Assembly (NCBI GenBank): GCA_027074255.1
Contig: JALTDI010000109.1
Location: 1-16,429 of the forward strand
DNA length: 16,429 bases
Reading direction: 5' to 3'
From: Desulfurellales bacterium
GTDB lineage: Bacteria; Campylobacterota_A; Desulfurellia; Desulfurellales; Hippeaceae
Part shown: positions 6,711 to 15,008 of the stretch, piece by piece
How positions within the stretch are numbered: the first letter of the stretch is position 1
Layout of the letters: each line of letters opens with the position of its first letter
Position numbers and translations under genes: made by a program
The notes under the pieces: model-generated
Seen by the model: the letters and a program-made list of their open reading frames with translations, nothing else
Database searches by the model: none
What the model was told of the DNA's origin: nothing

Positions 6711-7387
6711 TAAAAGAACTGCAGAAAAAGTTGGATTATAAATTTAAAAATACAGGCCTGTTAAAGACGGCATTAACACATAAATCATACGTCAAAAGAA
6801 AAAATGACTCCAACGAAAGATTAGAGTTTCTTGGGGATGCCGTTCTGGAATTAATCATCACGGAGTATCTTATCGACAAATACAGCAATACGGATGAGGG
6901 AAAACTCTCAAAAATCAGGGCTGCATCGGTCAACACGCAAGCCCTGTCTTTCGTGGCTGAAAAACTGGGGATATACAAATACATATATGTCGGAAAGAGC
7001 GAAAAAAGAGAAGGCATTATTTATAATAAAAGCATACTGGAAAATACGTTTGAGGCAATAGTGGGAGCCATATATTTGGACGGAGGTTTTGAAAAAGCCA
7101 AGCGGTTTGTCATAGAACAGTTATCCGACACCATAAATGAAACAGTTGAAACAGATACGATTTTTGATTATAAAACATATCTGCAGGAGGCTACACAAAG
7201 GTTATTTAACTGCCTTCCCGAATATAAGATTATAAAAGAAGAGGGGGCAGAACACGACAAGACATTTTATTGCGAGGTGTTTATAAACTCTAAAAGCTAT
7301 GGTATAGGTGTAGGAAAAAGCAAAAAAGAAGCAGAAAAAGAAGCGGCGCAGTGCGCAGTAAAAAAAATGGAGCAAAAGGGTGTTTAA
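6707..7387 (+). CDS. rnc: Ribonuclease III
   Basis: This double-stranded-RNA endonuclease processes rRNA precursors and other structured RNAs in the cytoplasm. The 226 residues hold the catalytic domain with signature NERLEFLGDAVLEL (Glu37, Asp44), DEGKLSKIRA, and NTFEAIVGAIYLDGG (Glu116). The C-terminal dsRNA-binding domain runs from about 153 (DYKTYLQE) to the end, with the lysine-rich SKKEAEKEAA helix near 205. An asparagine (113) stands where E. coli has Asp114, a variation I believe is common in the family. The ATG overlaps the cysteine synthase TGA as ATGA. The gene overlaps era by eight bases; the rnc-era pairing is conserved in many bacteria. Confidence 0.96.
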   Translation: MIKELQKKLDYKFKNTGLLKTALTHKSYVKRKNDSNERLEFLGDAVLELIITEYLIDKYSNTDEGKLSKIRAASVNTQALSFVAEKLGIYKYIYVGKSEKREGIIYNKSILENTFEAIVGAIYLDGGFEKAKRFVIEQLSDTINETVETDTIFDYKTYLQEATQRLFNCLPEYKIIKEEGAEHDKTFYCEVFINSKSYGIGVGKSKKEAEKEAAQCAVKKMEQKGV

Positions 7388-8273
7388 ATCTGGATTTGCT
7401 GCAATAATAGGTAAACCCAATGTAGGAAAATCCACATTGCTTAACCTTTTAATAGGCGAAAAGATAGCCATAGTATCACATAAACCGCAGGCAACAAGAA
7501 AATCGGTTAGAGGCATTTTAAGCGGCGAAGATTATCAGATTATTTTTATGGATACGCCGGGAATTCACAAGTCTTCAAAGAAACTGAATGAGGTTATAAT
7601 AAGATACATCAACGAGGCGCTGGATGATTTTGATGTGGCAATTGTGATAACCGATAATAAGGGTGAATCGGACGAGATTATCGAAGAATACCTCAATAAA
7701 ATAAAACAAAAAAACAAAAAGTCTATCCTGATAATAAACAAAATCGATTTGATGGATAGAAACAGAATAGAAAAGATAAAGAATAAATTTAAAGAATTTG
7801 CGGATTTTGACAAAATCATCGAGATATCTTTAACTGGCGATGCGAACGCAAAAGAAAAAATATTAAATGCCATTTTGGATTTGCTTGAAGAGGGACCTGC
7901 CTATTACGATAAAGACATAATAAGCACAGAAACGGAAAGATTTATTATATCTGAGATTATAAGAGAAAAAATTATGAATCTTACGGCACAGGAACTGCCC
8001 TATCACGCAGCAGTTGTAGTAGACCAGATGAAATACAGAGATGAAAAAGATATGTATTATATAAAAGCCAACATTATAGTTGAAAGAAAAACCCATAAAA
8101 TGATAATTATAGGAAAAAACGGCAGTCTGATTAAAGAAATAGGCAAGCAGGCGCGTATGGACATAGAGCATTTCATAGATAAAAAGGTGTTTTTGGAACT
8201 ATGGGTAAAGATTAGAGAAAACTGGACAAAAAAAGAAGGCGCAATTAAAGAACTTATTAACCCGAGGTATTAG
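7380..8273 (+). CDS. era: Ribosome-assembly GTPase Era
   Basis: Era binds GTP and the 3' end of 16S rRNA during assembly of the small ribosomal subunit. The G1 loop is GKPNVGKS (11-18). The switch region SHKPQATRKSVRG is typical of Era, DTPG is at 58-61 and NKID at 120-123. The C-terminal KH domain contains the GKNG loop (245-248) and the FLELWVKIRENW strand near the end. Length (297) is normal. The start is GTG at 7380-7382, inside the end of rnc, with GGAGCAAAAGG just upstream. The alternative of a longer frame finds no better start. Confidence 0.96.
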   Translation: MFKSGFAAIIGKPNVGKSTLLNLLIGEKIAIVSHKPQATRKSVRGILSGEDYQIIFMDTPGIHKSSKKLNEVIIRYINEALDDFDVAIVITDNKGESDEIIEEYLNKIKQKNKKSILIINKIDLMDRNRIEKIKNKFKEFADFDKIIEISLTGDANAKEKILNAILDLLEEGPAYYDKDIISTETERFIISEIIREKIMNLTAQELPYHAAVVVDQMKYRDEKDMYYIKANIIVERKTHKMIIIGKNGSLIKEIGKQARMDIEHFIDKKVFLELWVKIRENWTKKEGAIKELINPRY

Positions 8274-9649
8274 TGAATAAGAAAGAACACGGCAACACAA
8301 GCATATTGGTTCATACGATAAGAAAATTTATCAGAAAGGATGCATTGGATAATGTACAGAATATAATTGTAAAACTGCACCCTGCCGACATCGCCAAAAT
8401 AACTCAAAATCTGTCCCCAGATGAGCGTTTGGTTTTAATAAAAGCGGTAAAAGACATAAAATTAAAGGCCGAGGCCATTGAATATCTTGATGATTACACC
8501 GTAGCTGCCGATATACTGAGTGATTTCTCACCCCAAGAAGCCGCAAATGTGCTAAAAAATATTTCTATTGATAAAGCCGTTGATATCTTCGAGGAGCTTG
8601 ACGACGAATTTGCCGAAGAGGTTCAGAATTATCTCGACGACAAATTCAAGGAACAGATGGCAAGCTTAGCAAAATATCCGGAAGATACCGCAGGCGGAAT
8701 AATGAATCCGGACTTTTTTGCTATCGACAAAGATTTAACGGTTGAAGAAGCCATCGAACTCATAAGGAAATCAAGCAGAGAAAAACGAATAATATATGTT
8801 TATGTGGTAAACAAATACAGGCATTTAATAGGTGTTGTGACTCTAAGGGCACTGATAACAGCAGATAAAAATGAAAAAATAGAAAACATAACAAATACAA
8901 ATGTTATTTCCGTAAGAACGGATATGGACCAGGAAGAAGTAGCAAAAATCGTTGAAAAATATGACCTTCTATCTATTCCCGTAACCGACAACAAGAACAG
9001 GCTCGTCGGCATTATTAACGTTGATGATATTATTGACGTTATAAGGGAAGAAACAACCGAGGATATCTATAAACTCGCCGGTACATCGGAAGAAGAAATG
9101 GAAGAGGTAAGCGTTTTAAGTATTATAAAATACAGGGCTCCGTGGCTTGTCATGAGCCTTTTGGGCGAGTCCGTTTCAGGCAGTGTATTAAAATTTTTTG
9201 ATGGTACTTTAAAAACGGCAATCTCACTATCATTTTTTATGCCTTTGATAATGGCTTTGGGCGGCAATACGGGGCAGCAGTCGCAAACGATAGTGGTAAG
9301 AGCTCTTGCCATAGGCAAATTCGACGAAAGCGGAATATGGATTATAATTAAAAAACAGATTAAAACGGCACTTTCTATTGGCGCCTTATTCTCCATACTG
9401 GGATTTTTTATGGCATTTATTTTCCAGCATAACATCCACCTTTCCATTGTAGTTGCCTTGTCTTTGTTCCTGTCTATGTTTTTATCCACTATGATAGGCG
9501 CCCTGCTTCCTGTGGGGTTAAAAAAGATTAATGTTGACCCTGCTGTTGCCGCATCGCCATTTATCTCGGCGATGAACGACATAATGGGACTTTTTATATA
9601 TTTGCTGATAGCCACTTTAATGATTAAATATGCGGGAGTTAGCTTATGA
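8273..9649 (+). CDS. mgtE: Magnesium transporter MgtE
   Basis: MgtE is an inner-membrane Mg2+ channel whose cytoplasmic part closes the pore when internal magnesium is high. Residues to about 130 form the helical N-domain (LHPADIAKITQNLSPDER). Two CBS domains span about 135-255 (PEDTAGGIMN, LIGVVTLRAL, LVGIINVDDIIDV). A linking plug helix comes next, then five predicted membrane helices from about 285 to 455. The pore-region segment ALGGNTGQQSQTIVVRALA and the final PAVAASPFISAMNDIMGL are both characteristic. The GTG at 8273-8275 shares one base with the era stop and has GAGG six bases upstream. No magnesium riboswitch precedes it, so control would come from the operon promoter or from channel gating. 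Confidence 0.95.
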   Translation: MNKKEHGNTSILVHTIRKFIRKDALDNVQNIIVKLHPADIAKITQNLSPDERLVLIKAVKDIKLKAEAIEYLDDYTVAADILSDFSPQEAANVLKNISIDKAVDIFEELDDEFAEEVQNYLDDKFKEQMASLAKYPEDTAGGIMNPDFFAIDKDLTVEEAIELIRKSSREKRIIYVYVVNKYRHLIGVVTLRALITADKNEKIENITNTNVISVRTDMDQEEVAKIVEKYDLLSIPVTDNKNRLVGIINVDDIIDVIREETTEDIYKLAGTSEEEMEEVSVLSIIKYRAPWLVMSLLGESVSGSVLKFFDGTLKTAISLSFFMPLIMALGGNTGQQSQTIVVRALAIGKFDESGIWIIIKKQIKTALSIGALFSILGFFMAFIFQHNIHLSIVVALSLFLSMFLSTMIGALLPVGLKKINVDPAVAASPFISAMNDIMGLFIYLLIATLMIKYAGVSL

Positions 9650-10995
9650 AACTGTTCGGTACAGACGGTATAAGGGGAAAAGCCAATATTTATCCTATGG
9701 TCGGTGATTTGGCCTACAAATTGGGCAAAGCTCTGGTTTATGCACTAAACGGTGCAAAAAATAAGAAAAAAAAGATTATCATAGGCAAGGATACGAGATT
9801 ATCATGCTATATGCTTGAAAGCGCCCTAACAAGCGGCGTTGTTTCTATGGGAGCCGATGCATACCTTGTAGGGCCTATGCCGACACCTGCCATTGCTTTT
9901 CTGGTTAGGAGCATGAGGGCTGATGCCGGTATTGTAATTTCAGCAAGCCATAACCCGTTTGACGATAACGGCATAAAGATATTTTCAGGTGAAGGTTTGA
10001 AGCTAAGCTTTGATGTTGAAGAATCCATTGAGGATTATATATTTAGTACGGTATTGGATAAAAAAGGGGAATTGGGTAAAAACATAGGCAGGGCGTATAG
10101 AATCAGGGATACGCTTGGAAGGTATATAGTATTTGCAAAAGACACACTGCCCTATACGATGAACTTAGAGGGTTTGAGGATTGTGCTTGACTGTGCAAAC
10201 GGAGCAACATACAAGGTCGCACCTATGATATTCGAGGAACTCGGAGCCGATGTTATTGCTATAAACAAAGAACCAAACGGCACAAATATAAACGAAAAAT
10301 GCGGTTCAACCTATCCCGCCACCATACTCTCGGCAAGTGAACTCTACAGAGCCGATGTGGGAATAGCCTTTGACGGAGACGGCGACAGGGTGTTTATGGT
10401 TGATGAAAAATATAAATTGATTGACGGGGATATGATTTTATCCATTTTATCAAAGGATATGAAGGAAAAAGGCACACTGATGAACAACACCGTTGTGGGA
10501 ACGGTTATGACAAACTACGGACTCGAGAGATTCCTGCAAAATATAGGTGTAAAGCTTGAGCGCGTCGATGTTGGTGATAAAAACATTGTTAAAAAAATGA
10601 TAGAAGGCGGATTTAACATAGGCGGAGAGCAGTCGGGTCATATAGTTTTATCCGATTTCAACACAACGGGAGATGGAATAATCACTGCATTAGCCGTCTT
10701 ATCGATAATGAAACAGGCAGGAATACCTTTATCACAGCTGCATAAGGATTATAAAAAAATGCCCGAAAAAACTGTCAATATAACCGTCAAGGAAAAGGTG
10801 CCTCTTGAGAAAATAAATGAAATTCAGGAAGCCATAGAAAAATCAAAAAAGATTATAAACGGTAAAGGCAGATTGGTTGTCAGATATTCGGGCACGGAAC
10901 CGCTTTTAAGAATTACAGGGGAAGCAGACGATATGTCAAAAATAGATAAATGCCTGAGCACCATAGAAAAGGCCGTAAAAAGAAACTTAAGTTAG
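9646..10995 (+). CDS. glmM: Phosphoglucosamine mutase GlmM
   Basis: GlmM converts glucosamine-6-phosphate to glucosamine-1-phosphate for peptidoglycan and lipopolysaccharide precursors. It opens KLFGTDGIRGKAN, a start typical of the family. The phosphoserine is Ser101 in SASHNPFDDNGIK. The Mg2+ loop is DGDGDR (243-248), the sugar-binding loop GGEQSGH (326-332), and the phosphate-binding loop RYSGTEPLLR (413-422). Length (449) is standard. SASHNP, GEQSGH and the overall length separate it from phosphomannomutase relatives. The ATG overlaps the mgtE stop as ATGA, with GGGAG upstream. Because the enzyme needs magnesium, the pairing with mgtE may be functional, though packing alone could explain it. 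Confidence 0.96.
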   Translation: MKLFGTDGIRGKANIYPMVGDLAYKLGKALVYALNGAKNKKKKIIIGKDTRLSCYMLESALTSGVVSMGADAYLVGPMPTPAIAFLVRSMRADAGIVISASHNPFDDNGIKIFSGEGLKLSFDVEESIEDYIFSTVLDKKGELGKNIGRAYRIRDTLGRYIVFAKDTLPYTMNLEGLRIVLDCANGATYKVAPMIFEELGADVIAINKEPNGTNINEKCGSTYPATILSASELYRADVGIAFDGDGDRVFMVDEKYKLIDGDMILSILSKDMKEKGTLMNNTVVGTVMTNYGLERFLQNIGVKLERVDVGDKNIVKKMIEGGFNIGGEQSGHIVLSDFNTTGDGIITALAVLSIMKQAGIPLSQLHKDYKKMPEKTVNITVKEKVPLEKINEIQEAIEKSKKIINGKGRLVVRYSGTEPLLRITGEADDMSKIDKCLSTIEKAVKRNLS

Positions 10996-11007
10996 AAGGG
11001 GTTGATT

Positions 11008-11487
11008 ATGAAAAAAAATATCGCCATTTTTATCGTTTTTCTATTTGTCACAAGCGGTTTTTCAGCGTATGCAGGCTGCATAAACATGGATTTGGGAAAC
11101 GTCGTTTCCGGTCAAAAAAGTGCTAACCTAAGCGAGTTTATAGGCAAAAAACCTGTTTTGCTTGTCTTTTTTTATCCTCAATGTCCGCCTTGTGAAAAAG
11201 AATCAAAAACGGTTAATAAAATTTATGAAAAATACAGCGGGAAACTGCTTGTGATAGGAATAAGTTTGAGTAAAGACAGGTATGATATAGAGGATTTCAT
11301 CGATAATTTTAAAATAAAATACCCCGTTTACAGAATAGTTAAAAAAGGCCAGTTAAGAAACGTCGGAGGAATTTTGGCAACGCCCACATCAATGATCATA
11401 GACAAAAACGGAAAAATAGTAAAAAAGATTCTTGGCGCTCACAGTGTTAAGACAATGTCAAAAATAATAGAAAAATACATAAATTAA
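11008..11487 (+). CDS. Exported TlpA/ResA-like thioredoxin-fold protein
   Basis: This 159-residue protein is probably an extracytoplasmic thiol-disulfide oxidoreductase or peroxiredoxin-like reductase. A signal peptide (MKKNIAIFIVFLFVTSGF, then SAYAGC) precedes the mature part. Cleavage may be after AYA, or Cys24 could be lipidated, though tyrosine at -3 makes a poor lipobox. The thioredoxin-fold active site is CPPC (59-62) after VLLVFFYPQ. GISLSKD (85-90) and the cis-proline loop ATPTS (Pro126) follow. Typical partners are cytochrome c maturation or periplasmic disulfide repair, but none is seen here. The ATG at 11008 is used because GAAGGGG lies six bases before it; an upstream TTG at 11002 would collide with that site. 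It follows glmM by 12 bases, so it shares the operon. Confidence 0.82.
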   Translation: MKKNIAIFIVFLFVTSGFSAYAGCINMDLGNVVSGQKSANLSEFIGKKPVLLVFFYPQCPPCEKESKTVNKIYEKYSGKLLVIGISLSKDRYDIEDFIDNFKIKYPVYRIVKKGQLRNVGGILATPTSMIIDKNGKIVKKILGAHSVKTMSKIIEKYIN

Positions 11488-11497
11488 CGGAGGTTTG

Positions 11498-13087
11498 ATG
11501 TTTAAAGTAGCAGTGTGCGACGGTATATCGGAGAAAGGCATAGATATTCTAAAAAACGAAAAGGAAATAGAGGTAGAAATTAAAACTAATGTGGCAAAGG
11601 ATATATTGCCTAAACAGCTTTCTGATGTTGACGCAATTATTACAAGGAGCGCAACGACAATCAACAAAGAGTTTTTAAGCTACTGCAGCAATTTAAAGGT
11701 AATAGGCAGAGCTGGCGTCGGGGTTGACAATATAGATTTAAACGAAGCCTCAAAAAAGGGAATCGTTGTTCTTAATATGCCGACAGGCAACACGCTTGCG
11801 GCTACCGAACATACAATGACTCATATCCTAAACTGTATGAGATTTATGCCAAATGCCAACTATGAACTCAAATACAAGCATATTTGGAATAGAAAAAAGT
11901 GGATGGGCATGGAATTAAGCGGCAAGACATTGGGAATAATAGGCATGGGGCGCATAGGCAGCAGGGTGGCAGCAAGGGCTATGAGTTTCGGTGCAAATAT
12001 TGTTGTTTACGATCCTTATATCAAAAGGGAAAAAGCACTGAGCATAGGAGCTGAAATAGTTGACAATCTAAATGATTTATTAAAAAAGGCGGATATTATT
12101 ACCATTCACACGCCTAAAACAGAGGAAACCCATAATATGATAACCGAAAAAGAGATAGAAAAAATGAAAGACGGCGTTATATTGATAAACTGCGCAAGAG
12201 GCGGATTGTACAAAGAAGAAGCTTTGTATAAAGGCTTGGAAAGCGGAAAAATCAGGGCTCTCGGCATAGATGTTTTTGAAAATGAGCCGCAGCCCAATCA
12301 TCCTCTGCATAAATTTGACAATGTGTTTGTAACGCCGCATCTTGGTGCCAATACCTATGAATCACAAATTAAGGTCGCAGAAGGTATAGCAAAATCGGTT
12401 ATAGATGCACTTAAAGGAAGGGGTTATGAAAATGCCGTCAATATTGCTATGCCCGAAGAAGAGGTCTCGGAAATAGGAAAACAGTTCCTCGGGCTTGCTG
12501 AGAGAATGGGTTCCTTTTTATCTCAATACGTTAAAAGCTTTATAAAAAAGATAATAATATATACACACGGTGAAATTGAGCATTACAATAATTCTCTGTC
12601 ACTGTTTACATCCGTCGGCGTGCTTAAAAATATGGTTGACGAACATATAAACTACGTAAATGCTCCGTATATCGCAAAAGAGAGAGGTATTGCCATATCA
12701 TCCGAGATATACAAAGACAAAACAGAGTTTAAAAATTATATGGCTATAAGGGCTGTTTATGACGATGACAAAAGCATAGAGATAGGAGGAACGGTTTTTG
12801 AACCCAACAAGGCAAGGATTGTCTATATGAACGGCTTTGATATGGAAATAGAGCTCACCGGAAACATAATCGTTTTTCAGAATATAGACAAACCCGGCGT
12901 TATAGGCATGGTTGGGGCAATTTTGGGCAAACACGGTATCAACATAGCCGACTTTAGACTGGGAAGAAAGGAAAAACTCCAAGAAGCGCTCTCATTTATA
13001 AAAACAGATGAAAAGGTGAGCGATACCCTGCTTGAGGAGCTGCTGGATATAGACGGAGCTATAGCTGTTTCAAGGGTAAAATTATAG
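11498..13087 (+). CDS. serA: D-3-phosphoglycerate dehydrogenase SerA
   Basis: SerA oxidises 3-phosphoglycerate with NAD+, the first step of serine synthesis. The 529 residues fit the long form: a substrate and nucleotide core (1-310), an intervening domain (about 315-450), and a C-terminal ACT domain (about 455-529, NIDKPGVIGMVGAILGKHGINIADFRLGR) that usually senses serine. The Rossmann motif is GIIGMGRIGSRV (146-156). Catalytic residues fit Arg234 (NCARGG), Glu263 (ENEP) and His281 (PHLGAN). The ATG at 11498-11500 has CGGAGG four to five bases upstream; the TTG just before it is not needed. It ends the operon and may supply serine for the cysteine synthase four genes upstream. Confidence 0.95.
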   Translation: MFKVAVCDGISEKGIDILKNEKEIEVEIKTNVAKDILPKQLSDVDAIITRSATTINKEFLSYCSNLKVIGRAGVGVDNIDLNEASKKGIVVLNMPTGNTLAATEHTMTHILNCMRFMPNANYELKYKHIWNRKKWMGMELSGKTLGIIGMGRIGSRVAARAMSFGANIVVYDPYIKREKALSIGAEIVDNLNDLLKKADIITIHTPKTEETHNMITEKEIEKMKDGVILINCARGGLYKEEALYKGLESGKIRALGIDVFENEPQPNHPLHKFDNVFVTPHLGANTYESQIKVAEGIAKSVIDALKGRGYENAVNIAMPEEEVSEIGKQFLGLAERMGSFLSQYVKSFIKKIIIYTHGEIEHYNNSLSLFTSVGVLKNMVDEHINYVNAPYIAKERGIAISSEIYKDKTEFKNYMAIRAVYDDDKSIEIGGTVFEPNKARIVYMNGFDMEIELTGNIIVFQNIDKPGVIGMVGAILGKHGINIADFRLGRKEKLQEALSFIKTDEKVSDTLLEELLDIDGAIAVSRVKL

Positions 13088-13266
13088 CAGTTTGACATGA
13101 TAGAAAATCCATAAGCAGTTAAAGCTTATTTATAGCAGGTACCAAGCCATTACGGGTAAAAGTTTTTGTTGTACGTTTTTATTATGATATAAGTCTATTG
13201 ATTTAAAAAGCTATTGACAAGTTCTATCATTTTTTTTGCACTTTATCTTGAGGGGTATAAACTTAG
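13088..13266 (+). other. Intergenic region with weak hairpin and a candidate promoter
   Basis: This 179-base gap separates serA from the transporter gene. ATAAGC (13111-13116) and GCTTAT (13124-13129) form a weak stem followed by TTAT, a poor terminator candidate. A promoter-like pair TTGTTG (13166-13171) and TATAAG (13188-13193) with a 16-base spacer could serve the transporter. TTGACA at 13214 has no good -10 partner. No small gene or known RNA was recognised. Confidence 0.4.
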
Positions 13267-14151
13267 ATGATTAAGGTTTATTTTGCTCTGTTTCTCGGCG
13301 TTATATGCGTATCGTTAGCCTCGATTTTCATCAAACTTATAGCGGACGTCCCAAGTATAGTTATTACCGCTTATAGATTGTCCATTTCCTCTGTGATTCT
13401 CATATCTTATTCGTTCCTAAAAAACAAACCCTTGATGTTAAACTCTAAAAAAGATATGGCGGCTGCGGCCTTAGGCGGACTTTTTCTAAGCGCACATTTT
13501 ATATTTTGGATAGCCTCAATAAAGTACACATCCATACCGAGCTCTGTTACGCTTGTTTCGACAAGCCCCATATTTGTAGGTTTATTTTCCTATTTAATTT
13601 TAAGGGAAAAACAGAATACCGCTATTGTCATTAGCATAATTATGTCAATAGCAGGAAGTATAATCCTCACTTGTTCAGACGGCGGCTTAATTATCCGTTC
13701 ACTAAACCAAAAAGCCCTAATGGGGGACGTTTTCGCCCTCTTGGGAGCGATTGCGGTTTCGGGGTATTTCATCATCGGCTCATATTTAAGGCGCAGCATG
13801 GACATAATTCACTACATAACACTCGTTTACGGATTTGCGGCGCTTTTTTCATTGTGTTTTTCATTCGCCTTTAATGAAAGGATGTTCGGCTACAAAACAA
13901 GCTCTTATATTTTTATGGTATTACTTGCGGTCGTTCCTCAGCTTATAGGACATACATCGTTTAATTGGGCATTAAAATATGCAAAAACAAGCGTCGTATC
14001 AATAGCTACACTGGGAGAGCCGATTGGTGCAACAATTTTAGCCTATATAATTTTTCGTCAAGGTGTAAACCTTATTCAGGGAATCGGTATGGCGATAATA
14101 TTGACATCCATCTTTGTTGCCGCAAGAAAAGGTAAAAAAGAACCGGCATAA
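13267..14151 (+). CDS. DMT-superfamily (EamA-type) transporter
   Basis: This 294-residue inner-membrane protein has about ten hydrophobic helices in two similar halves, the layout of EamA-family drug/metabolite exporters. The first half begins YFALFLGVICVSLASIFIKL and includes the PSIVITAYRLSISSVIL segment and the YTSIPSSVTLVSTSPIFVGLFSYL motif. The second half repeats this as LLGAIAVSGYFIIGSYLRR and YAKTSVVSIATLGEPIGATILA, followed by a lysine-rich tail (AARKGKKEP). The paired motifs around serine/threonine-rich helices are typical. The substrate cannot be read from the sequence; members export amino acids, metabolites or drugs. The ATG has GAGGGG about eleven bases upstream, slightly far. 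It lies outside the main operon and probably has its own promoter. Confidence 0.88.
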   Translation: MIKVYFALFLGVICVSLASIFIKLIADVPSIVITAYRLSISSVILISYSFLKNKPLMLNSKKDMAAAALGGLFLSAHFIFWIASIKYTSIPSSVTLVSTSPIFVGLFSYLILREKQNTAIVISIIMSIAGSIILTCSDGGLIIRSLNQKALMGDVFALLGAIAVSGYFIIGSYLRRSMDIIHYITLVYGFAALFSLCFSFAFNERMFGYKTSSYIFMVLLAVVPQLIGHTSFNWALKYAKTSVVSIATLGEPIGATILAYIIFRQGVNLIQGIGMAIILTSIFVAARKGKKEPA

Positions 14152-14199
14152 ACAAAAACTAAAAAACAAAATACACACAAACAAGATTAATCATAGTGT

Positions 14200-14228
14200 T
14201 TGACAATACAAGCTAAATACGGTATAAA
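14200..14228 (+). promoter_or_regulatory. Strong sigma70-type promoter of the thioredoxin gene
   Basis: TTGACA at 14200-14205 and TATAAA at 14223-14228 are separated by exactly 17 bases. The predicted start near 14235 gives a leader of about 28 bases. This rules out any upstream translation start overlapping the -35 element. Confidence 0.8.
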
Positions 14229-14262
14229 CTCTTCGACTAAATTTGTGAGAGGAGTTGTATTA

Positions 14263-14619
14263 ATGACAGTACAGTTGAAAAAGGAAGACTTCAAGGAAAA
14301 GATATTCAACTATGAGGAAAGCCAGGATTGGAAATTCGAAGGAAATTTGCCCTGCATCATAGATTTTTATGCGGACTGGTGCGCACCCTGCAAGATGATT
14401 GCGCCGATTATGGAAGAGCTCTCAAAAGAGTATGAGGGGAAAATCAATTTTTATAAGCTCAATGTTGACGAGGAACAGGAAGTTGCCTCGCTTTTCGGCA
14501 TACAAAGCATACCTTCCATCTTATTTATACCCGCAGATGAACAGCCGCAGATGGCAGTAGGAGCAATACCGAAAGAGTCATTCAGACAGGCCATTAAAGA
14601 GGTTTTAAAAGTAGAATAA
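14263..14619 (+). CDS. Cytoplasmic thioredoxin
   Basis: This 118-residue thioredoxin passes electrons to oxidised protein disulfides. The active site is DWCAPCK (Cys40, Cys43), with alanine where most thioredoxins have glycine (WCGPC). The cis-proline is Pro84 in IQSIPSILF. KLNVDEEQEVASLFGI is the expected strand-helix segment. It has no signal peptide. The ATG at 14263 follows GAGAGGAG with an eight-base gap; a longer reading frame starting at 14200 is untenable because that codon lies in the promoter. The gene has its own promoter and a strong terminator, so it is a single-gene unit. It could be the reductant for the class III reductase in this window, since some NrdD groups use thioredoxin-like donors rather than formate, but that is speculation. 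Confidence 0.92.
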   Translation: MTVQLKKEDFKEKIFNYEESQDWKFEGNLPCIIDFYADWCAPCKMIAPIMEELSKEYEGKINFYKLNVDEEQEVASLFGIQSIPSILFIPADEQPQMAVGAIPKESFRQAIKEVLKVE

Positions 14620-14631
14620 CATTTCTATTGT

Positions 14632-14666
14632 GAGGATGTTTTTTTACAAAACATCCTCTTCTTTTT
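14632..14666 (+). terminator. Rho-independent terminator after thioredoxin
   Basis: GAGGATGTTTT (14632-14642) pairs perfectly over 11 bases with AAAACATCCTC (14648-14658) around a five-base loop. TTCTTTTT follows directly. Confidence 0.9.
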
Positions 14667-14726
14667 AAATAAATATCATTTTTATCCGATAATTTAAATA
14701 GTATATGATTATGACGGGGGATTTTT

Positions 14727-14969
14727 ATGATAGATATTTCAATTCCGCCTATTTATCGAACAAACAAACCCAATAAAAAGGAAAAATGGATAAAAAACAA
14801 AACTATCAAGGGAAAGATTGTCTCCGTTAGAGAAGCAAGGTCAAGAACAAATCCTACTAAACCGAGAAATAAAGATAAACCGCACTCAAAAGCCTTTATA
14901 ATTATAGTTGACTATGAAACTCCAATAAACGATTTGATAGATAAAAGGGTAGAAATAAAAATTATTTAA
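14727..14969 (+). CDS. Unrecognised 80-residue basic protein
   Basis: I do not recognise this protein. It is 80 residues, lysine- and arginine-rich (calculated by eye as strongly basic), with no cysteine, no signal peptide and no membrane segment. The N-terminal part is PIYRTNKPNKKEKWIKNK, then a strand KGKIVSVREA, a charged loop (SRTNPTKPRNKDKP) and hydrophobic strands FIIIVDYETPI and RVEIKII. This looks like a small beta-rich domain with a basic loop. GGGGG lies seven bases before the ATG. The gene is bracketed by terminators at 14632 and 14969, so it is an independent unit. No convincing promoter was found; TTTATC (14681) and TATGAT (14704) is a weak 17-spaced pair. A nucleic-acid-binding or flagellar or export-related role are possibilities I cannot support. 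Confidence 0.6.
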   Translation: MIDISIPPIYRTNKPNKKEKWIKNKTIKGKIVSVREARSRTNPTKPRNKDKPHSKAFIIIVDYETPINDLIDKRVEIKII

Positions 14970-15008
14970 AGAGGGCAAAGAACGAATCTCTGCCCTCTTG
15001 TTGTTTTT
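14969..15008. terminator. Bidirectional terminator between the 80-residue gene and the RRM gene
   Basis: AAGAGGGCA (14969-14977) pairs with TGCCCTCTT (14991-14999), with an inner AGA-TCT pairing. On the plus strand GTTGTTTTT follows; on the minus strand AAATAATTTTTA follows. The two genes converge here, and the plus-strand tail overlaps the RRM stop codon. Confidence 0.85.

Noticed and set aside
11495..11497. TTG start for serA
   Set aside because: The adjacent ATG at 11498 is at a better distance from CGGAGG.
13214..13219. TTGACA as -35 element for the transporter gene
   Set aside because: No acceptable -10 hexamer is found 15-19 bases downstream; TTTATC is too far.
13098..13229. Inverted TGATAGAA / TTCTATCA pair around the serA-transporter gap
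   Set aside because: Eight bases separated by more than 100 in an A/T-rich gap is likely chance.
14200..14262. Longer N-terminus for the thioredoxin
   Set aside because: The TTG start would lie in the -35 box of a near-consensus promoter, and the ATG at 14263 has a good ribosome site.
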